A stretch of DNA of 64,000 bases from Annona cherimola (taxonomy: Eukaryota > Streptophyta > Magnoliopsida > Magnoliales > Annonaceae). Below the pieces are notes generated by a model, which was not told the DNA's origin, made no database searches, and saw nothing but the letters and a program-made list of their open reading frames with translations. The position numbers were made by a program, and so were the translations under genes. Below, in pieces: positions 57,861 through 64,000 of the stretch (its first letter is position 1; every line of letters begins with the position of its first letter). The stretch covers positions 48,537,174-48,601,173 of the forward strand of contig CM059975.1 in the NCBI GenBank assembly GCA_030490835.1, in the 5' to 3' direction.

Positions 57861-60800
57861 CTAGCCTAACTCAATCATTCTCATGTCATTTCTAATTTTA
57901 TAGAATGCTTCTTTTTCTAGGGGTTTTGTGAATATGTCTGCAATTTGATCCTCTGTTCTTACATATACCAAACATATGTCATGATTTTCTACATGTTCTC
58001 TAATGAAATGATGTCTAAGGTCTATATGTTTGGTCCTAGAATGCAAGACTGGATTCTTGGTTAGACATATGGCACTGGTATTATCACATTTGATAGGTAT
58101 ATCTTTAAAATCCATGTCATAGTCCCTAAGTTGCTGTTTCATCCAAAGTAATTGGGCACAATAGCTCCCGGCGGCAATATATTCGGCTTCCGCCGTAGAT
58201 AGAGCAACACTAGTTTGTTTTCTTGAAAACCATGAAACCATCATGTTCCCAAGAAACTGACATGTTCCACTAGTGCTTTTTCTATCCACTTTGTAACCGG
58301 CAAAATCCGCATCCGAGTAGCCGATTAGATCAAAATTAGAGCCCTTTGGATACCATAGTCCTAAATTGGTAGTGTCTACTAGATATCTGAAAATTCTTTT
58401 CACAACTACCAAGTGTGATTCTTTTGGGCATGATTGAAATCTAGAGCACATACACACACTAAACAAAATATCTGGCCTAGAAGCAGTTAAATACAATAAA
58501 GAACCTATCATGCTTCTATACAATTTTAAATCAACTACTTTGCCCTTCTCATCTTTGTCCATTTTGATTGTGGAGCTCATAGGTGTGCTTGCTCCTTTGC
58601 TGTGCTCCATGCCAAACTTCTTTAGCATTTCCTTGATATACTTGGACTGGTTAATGAAAATTCCTTCATTTAATTGCTTGATTTGCAGTCCAAGGAAGAA
58701 GTTTAGCTCTCCCATCATGCCCATCTCAAACTCTTTCTGCATAAGCTCAGAAAATTCTTGGCAAAGAGTTTCATTAGTAGCACCAAAAATAATATCATCT
58801 ACATAAATCTGAATGATCAATATATCCTTCCCATTGTACTTGATAAACAAAGTGGTGTCTACATTTTTTTTTTAAAAATCATGATCAATCAGAAATTTTC
58901 TTAGTCTATCATACCAAGCTCTTGGAGCTTGTTTTAATCCATATAATGCTTTGGTTAGCTTGTATACAAATTTAGATTGATCTTTTTCCTCAAATCCAGG
59001 TGGTTGTTCTACATACACCTCTTCATTTATATAACCATTCAGAAATGCACTTTTGACATCCATTTGAAACAATTTAAAGTTCATGTGAGATGCAAAAGCT
59101 AGTAAGATGCGAATTGCCTCTAATCTAGCAACCGGGGCATAGGATTCCTCAAAATCTATTCCTTCTTCTTGTGAGTATCCTTTTGCCACAAGTCTAGCTT
59201 TGTTTCTCACTACAAGTCCACTTTCATCTAATTTGTTCCTAAAGACCCACTTGGTGCCAATAATAGTACAATCATTTGGTCTAGGAACAAGGTGCCAAAC
59301 TTGATTTCTTTCAAATTGATTTAGCTCTTCTTGCATTGCTATAATCTAGTTTTCATCATCAAGAGCTTGTTCAATATTAGAAGGTTCAATCTTGGATACA
59401 AAAGCATATTGTCCACACACATTTTGCTTTGACCTTCTAGTTTTTACACCTTCATACACATTTCCTATAACTTGCTCAATTGGATGTGCATGATTGAATT
59501 TTAAATCAGTTGGAGGTTTATAGGAATTGTTACCTTCACTTACCCTTTCCTCCATGGATTCTTCTTGCTTTTCCATATGCAATTTTTCAAGATTGCTTGT
59601 TATGTCATCTGCATCACTTAGATCATCTTTTCTTTTGAAGCATGTGTTAGTTTCATAAAAAATAACATGTATGGATTCTTCTACAACTTGGTTTCGTTTA
59701 TTGAAAACTCTATATGCTTTGCTATTTGATGAATAACCAAGGAATATTGCTTCATCACTTTTAGTATCAAGTTTTCCCAAGTTGGTTTTTCCATTGTTCA
59801 GAACATAACATGTGCATCCAAAAGCATGAAAATAAGATATGTTTGGTTTCCTTCCTTTCCATAGCTCATATGGGGTCTTTTTCAAGATAGCTCTAATGGT
59901 AACTCGATTTAAAACATGACAAGCTGTGCTCACAGCTTCACCCCAAAACTTCTTGGATAATTTGCTCTCATTTATCATTGTTCTAGCCATCTCTTGTATA
60001 GTTCTGTTTTTCCTTTCAACTACTCCATTTTGTTGTGGAGTCCTTGGTGCAGAAAATGTGTGATGAATTCCTTTTTCATTACATAATTCTATGAATCGTT
60101 TGTTTTCAAATTCACCACCATGGTCACTTCTTATAGACATAATAGTACTTTGTTTTTCATTTTCCACCAAGTTTACAAAAGTTGAAAACATAGAGAAGGC
60201 TTCATCTTTGCTAGCTAAGAGAATTATCCAGGTGAATCTTGAAAAGTCATCTACAATAACAAATACATATTTCTTTCCACCAATGGTTAAAATGTCGGAT
60301 GGTCCATATAGATCCATGTGTAGCAATTCAAGTGGCCTTGTGGTGGAAATCTCCTTTTTGTTAGAAAAAGACATCTTTGGTTGTTTAGATAATTGACATG
60401 CCTTGCAAATTTTGTCTTTGTCATATTTCAACTTTGGCAAGCCTTCTACCAAACTCTTTTTCCATAGGGTCTTTATGTTTGACATATTCACATGTCCAAG
60501 TCTTTTATGCCAAACCCATGGATCATTTTCAATGGCCATTAGACATTGACCATCTAGTTCATCAAGTGAAACCAAATATATATTTCCATGTCTTTTTCCA
60601 CTAAACATGATATGCTCACCATCAAATACATTGCATATAGATGATTCAAACACAACCTTATATCCTTTATCACATAATTGGCTAATGCTCATTAAGTTAT
60701 GCTTGAGTCCTTCAACAAACAAAACATCCTCCATGCATGCATTTGAGCTACTGTAAATATTTTCTTTACCTTTGATTTTACCTTTCTCATTATTACCAAA

Positions 60801-60962
60801 GGCAACCGTTCCGTCGTTGCAAGGCTTAAGTTTGTGAAATAGACTTCTTTCTCCAGTCATATGCCTTGAGCAACCACTGTCCATGAACCATATGTTGTTT
60901 GCCTTTACCTTTAAACAAATCTGAAAAATAAACAGGTAAATCTCATCTCTTTGGTACCCATT
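57861..60962 (-). pseudogene. Copia G pol (protease, integrase, RT, RNase H)
   Basis: Almost intact. It opens in the +1 frame just after TAA (60963-60965), passing through IYLFIFQIC to the protease WFMDSGCSRHMTG (60884). Zinc-binding HKRLGH and CKACQLSKQ; integrase core LLHMDLYGPSD, RSDHGGEFENK and QQNGVVERKNRT; linker; RT with [51 protein letters not shown]; RNase H with YSDADFAGYKVDRKSTSG and STAEAEYIAAGSY; stop at 57861. Only two nonsense codons: TAG at 59346-59348 (TGG expected, in DENW) and TAA at 58872-58874 (CAA expected, HDFQ). Both are transitions and the frame continues. All catalytic residues I can identify are present. Confidence 0.93.
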
Positions 60963-62799
60963 TTATGGGTCCATTTGGGTTAGTAAAATGATTCAATCTT
61001 TGTATTTCTAATTTAGAAAGCCCAAATCTTGTGTTCCTTGGAACCCAAACTAGCTTTGCACCATGGTCATATAACTTCTTGAAGTTACACTTGTAAGCTT
61101 TATGACCCATTTTATTACAGAAATTGCAGGCCATTGGTAGTCTAGGAGTAGGCCTCCAATTTCATTTTGGTTCAAAAGTTGGTCTTTTAATCCACATAAC
61201 ATTTTTCTTTTGTGGCTTATAAATTGGTGCAGTTTTAGCTTGATATTTTCCAAGTTTTGGCACATTTGATTTACCACTTACTTTTTGCTCAAATGTATTG
61301 TACCCAAGACCTCTTTTATCCTTTTGTGAGGTCATGTTCAGAAACATCTTCACACTTTCTCCTGGATTAGAGAACTTTCCTAATGATTCATTTAATGATT
61401 TGTTCTCCTTTTTCAATTTTTCTACCTCTTTCAACAGTGATTCATTTTCTTCTTTCAGTTTTGCTGATTTTTCAGCTAGTTTTCCATTTTCAACAATAAC
61501 AAAGTTGCACTGTTGTCTCTTCAATGACAGCTTGTTTCCTAGCCTCTTAATTTCCTCATATAATGAATCATAAGCAATTTGTAGTTCTTCTAATTCAGCA
61601 CATTTGAGGCAATCATGAAAAGAAGAATAACTTGATTGAGAATAGCAAGGTTTGGAAGTTACCTCTTCATTAGTTGTGCATTTTGTTGAGGTAGATTGTT
61701 CTTCCAAAACTTCCGTTGTGTTTAGACATAGTAAGTCTTCTTCTTCTTGCTCGATTCGTGCCATGCAGCAAATTCTCGCACAGTTGGCTGCATCATTGTC
61801 GTCGGTTGAGGAACTGCATGTTGATGAAGTCTCCTCGTTGACGAACATGCCTCTTCCTCGTGGCCTTTGGAATTTTCTTCTTTCATGGCTCTCCTTTGGC
61901 CTTTCTTCCGGTGTAGGACATTGAGCTTGCATATGTCCTACGCCCCCGCATCTGTAACATTTTGTAACCTCCTTCTTCTTCTCTCTTTGTGGTCTTTCTT
62001 TGAAGTCTTTGAAGTTCTTTTCTTTTCTTACAAATTTTCGAAACTTGTGAGTAAGAAGTGCGATATCTTCATTACCATTATTAGACGAGGAGGTAGATTC
62101 TTCAGATTTGCGTGCAACTTTTAATGCAATGATTTTCTTGCCTCTATGATTCTCTTCGTTTCTTCTCTTAATTAGCTCATGTGACATTAATGAGCTAATT
62201 AGATCTTCTAGCTTTAGGGTGTTGAGGTCTTTGGCTTCTTCAATAGCTGTAACCTTTGGAGTCCATGAATCCGGTAGAGCTCTTAGTATCTTCATAACCT
62301 GCTCGGATTCAGAAATAGCTTTTTCAAGACCTTTCAAGGCGTTAGTAATTTTAGAGAATCTAGCAAACATTTCAGAAATATTTTCTGTTTCTAACATTCT
62401 AAAGTTTTCCAATTCTCCTATCAAAATATTTCTCCTAGTCCCTTGGACTTGAGAGGTTCCTTCATAAATGGATGTTAGAGTATCCCATATTTCTTTAGCG
62501 GTTAGACAAGATGATACTCTATCATATTCGGAAGCTGTAAGAGCACAAAATAGTGAGTTCATAGCTTTAGCATTGCTCTTTACAGTTCTTACTTCCTCTT
62601 CGGTCCACTTGGAAGCTCTTTCATCTATAGGCAATGTTACACCATCTTGGATTGCTATCCAAGAGTCCATATCGGTAGCCATAATGAGTTGCTTCATACG
62701 AAGCTTCCAATAACCAAAGTTGTTCCCATCAAACAATGGTGGCCTAGTGAATGATTGGCCCTCAGCAAAAGCGAGAACGGGAATCGATTGGGATGCCAT
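60943..62799 (-). CDS. Copia G gag, one in-frame stop
   Basis: Open from ATG (62797-62799, two codons upstream of QSIPV) for 545 codons to TGA at 61162-61164. The same frame then continues to VPKR and TGA at 60943-60945, about 618 residues in all. Domains: DUF4219-like LFDGNNFGYWKLRMKQ (about 22-37); UBN2-type region (about 60-215); CCHC CYRCGGVGHMQAQC (about 280-293); Ser-rich linker; coiled coil (about 420-495, KEVEKLKKENKSLNESLGKF); second knuckle CNFCNKMGHKAYKC (after the TGA). Gag forms the particle that packages the RNA. The TGA at 61162 would remove the second knuckle and the frame junction. The matching stretch of copia B has no stop there. Confidence 0.88.
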
Positions 62800-62833
62800 A
62801 TCAATGGATCTCTTTGGTTTAACTCAAAGACCT

Positions 62834-62845
62834 GCTCTGATACCA
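62834..62845 (-). other. Copia G primer binding site
   Basis: Minus strand TGGTATCAGAGC, complementary to initiator tRNA-Met, two bases inside the 5' LTR. Confidence 0.92.
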
Positions 62846-62847
62846 CT

Positions 62848-64000
62848 TGTTGGTCCCGAGTTTGATGGCAAAACCCAAGAGGGGAGGGGTGAATTGGGTA
62901 ATTTAAAATTTACAACTTAAACAGAAGCTTTACCCCGGATTAATCTAGTCCCCTTTGTGAAGAAACGAAATGGAAAGCAATATAATGTAGAGAGCAGATA
63001 AATAAATCAAACACACAAGATTTTTTTAGTGGTTCGGGCAACCTCCCTACTCCACTCTTCCAAGCTCACACTCCTTGTGACTTGGGTTCCACTATTGTAT
63101 TCTCTCAATAAAATTAGAGCCACTGCTCTCTTCTAGATTCTAGCTCTAGGGGGCATCAACAAATTACAGCACAAGTAGGTGATGAGTTACACTCCAATCA
63201 CACACTACTTTGCTTACACTTGATCTTAGTTCCTCAAACTAAATCAAGTTCAACACAAACAAATGAAACAATAAGAAAACTACACTTTACAGTTGTGTAG
63301 TAGCAGTTTTGGCGCAGAGAAGAACTTGTTGTAATGGCTTTGAAGATTCTGAAATATAGCTCTTGCAACTTGAAGTGAAGTTCTTCCTCCTTGAATGGCT
63401 TGATCTCTTTAGAGCTCTTGAATATAGTAGTTATGCACACTTAATGATTCTCAGCTACTTCCCTCGTCCACCATGAATGTTATTTATAATTTTGGAGGGA
63501 ATCCGAACGTTAGAAGGTAGGTGGCGCGCATTTAATGCGCCAACGTTCGAATAAATTCCGACCGTTGCGACCCAAGTCGCATGTGGAGTCGACTTGGTCT
63601 GCGACTTGGCTTCCAAGTCGCACCTGGAGTCGACCTCGTGTGCGACTCCAGTTCTTCAGATTTCCAAGTCCGAGTCTGGGTCAACTTGGCCTTCAGTCCT
63701 CAACTCAAGTCGATCCTGGAGTCGACTTGGGTTGCGACTTGGCGTGGTCTTTTGCAAGAACACCTTGATCTTCTTGAACTGGCTTGAACTTTGTTAAATT
63801 GGTCTTCATGACTTGGATATTGCTTCATTTGGAATAAGCTTGAAGATTAGCTTAGGACTTGATAGACTTGATTTGAACTTTGAATATGAATCTTAGCTTT
63901 TGATCTTCAAGAAACTTCAGTTGCTTTTTGAGAATGAACTTTGCATCTTATTTGGATTTGATAAATTCCAAATGGATCCTTGGAATAAGATTGAAACTTC
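62848..64000 (-). repeat. Copia G 5' LTR, cut by window end
   Basis: First 1153 bp (plus view) of the LTR, collinear with 55965-57117. Promoter dyad and TATA at the equivalent positions (about 63481-63549). AGTCGACTT cluster at 63575-63745. Confidence 0.92.

Larger units (their letters stand above)
55965..64000 (-). mobile_element. Copia G, near-complete Sirevirus-like element
   Basis: Minus strand: 3' LTR 55965-57545, polypurine tracts, pol 57861-60962, gag 60943-62799, primer site 62834-62845, 5' LTR 62848 to the window end. GGGGT at 55960-55964 is the expected left target duplication. The two LTRs show about 8 substitutions and no indel over the 1153 bp visible in both (about 0.7 percent), so this is the youngest insertion here. 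There is no late ORF. Confidence 0.93.

Overview
The window is plant nuclear DNA made almost entirely of nested LTR retrotransposons. I found no host gene, tRNA, rRNA or CRISPR array. The base composition is AT-rich. The copia primer sites match plant initiator tRNA-Met, the gypsy primer site resembles the tRNA-Asp type of plant Tat/Athila elements, and one polyprotein family has Sirevirus (Maximus/SIRE) hallmarks. This fits a repeat-rich angiosperm, probably a eudicot. The species cannot be read from the sequence.

Layout. The oldest recognisable element is H, a minus-strand Ty3/gypsy chromovirus-like (Tekay/Del-like) element. Its 3' LTR ends at 12337, its broken gag lies at 13230-14258, its leader is split (14259-14636 and 44492-44892), and its 5' LTR is 44893-49842. 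Inside its 3' LTR sits a second H-type LTR (up to 10247), which holds copia A (up to 8052), which holds another chromovirus-type LTR (1-3738). This gives four nested levels whose left ends lie outside the window. Inside the H leader sits C, a minus-strand Tat/Athila-like gypsy element with little or no coding capacity (14637-44491), bounded by the target-site duplication GGTGT. C has itself received copia B (14867-23890, plus strand) in its 3' LTR. Its internal region holds an LTR-type insertion E1 (27702-29309, duplication CTTTA) and a small MITE (29963-30254). Its 5' LTR holds E2 (30737-43270, duplication AGTTA), which surrounds the 5'-truncated copia F (33007-41486). To the right of H come a broken gypsy integrase (49843-50990), a plus-strand H-type LTR fragment, a second MITE, LTR element E3, and copia G (55965 to beyond 64000). 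G looks like the youngest insertion.

The four copia elements (A, B, F, G) are one Sirevirus-like family. Gag has a UBN2-type domain, a CCHC zinc knuckle and a coiled coil. Pol runs protease, integrase, reverse transcriptase, RNase H. Several GGGGGAG polypurine tracts precede the 3' LTR. The LTRs are 1.6-1.85 kb and full of AAGTCGACTT palindromes. In B, F and G, gag ends at the same VPKR-stop and pol continues in the +1 frame through a conserved overlap of about 20 nt. Copia F alone carries an extra protein-coding ORF of 404 codons, originally about 537, between RNase H and the 3' LTR. This is the position of the Sirevirus envelope-like gene.

No copy has an undamaged gag plus pol. Most nonsense codons I could assign are C-to-T or G-to-A transitions, as expected from long cytosine methylation. 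The best candidates for new biology are the gag/pol frame junction, the extra ORF of F, and the palindromic architecture of the copia LTRs.
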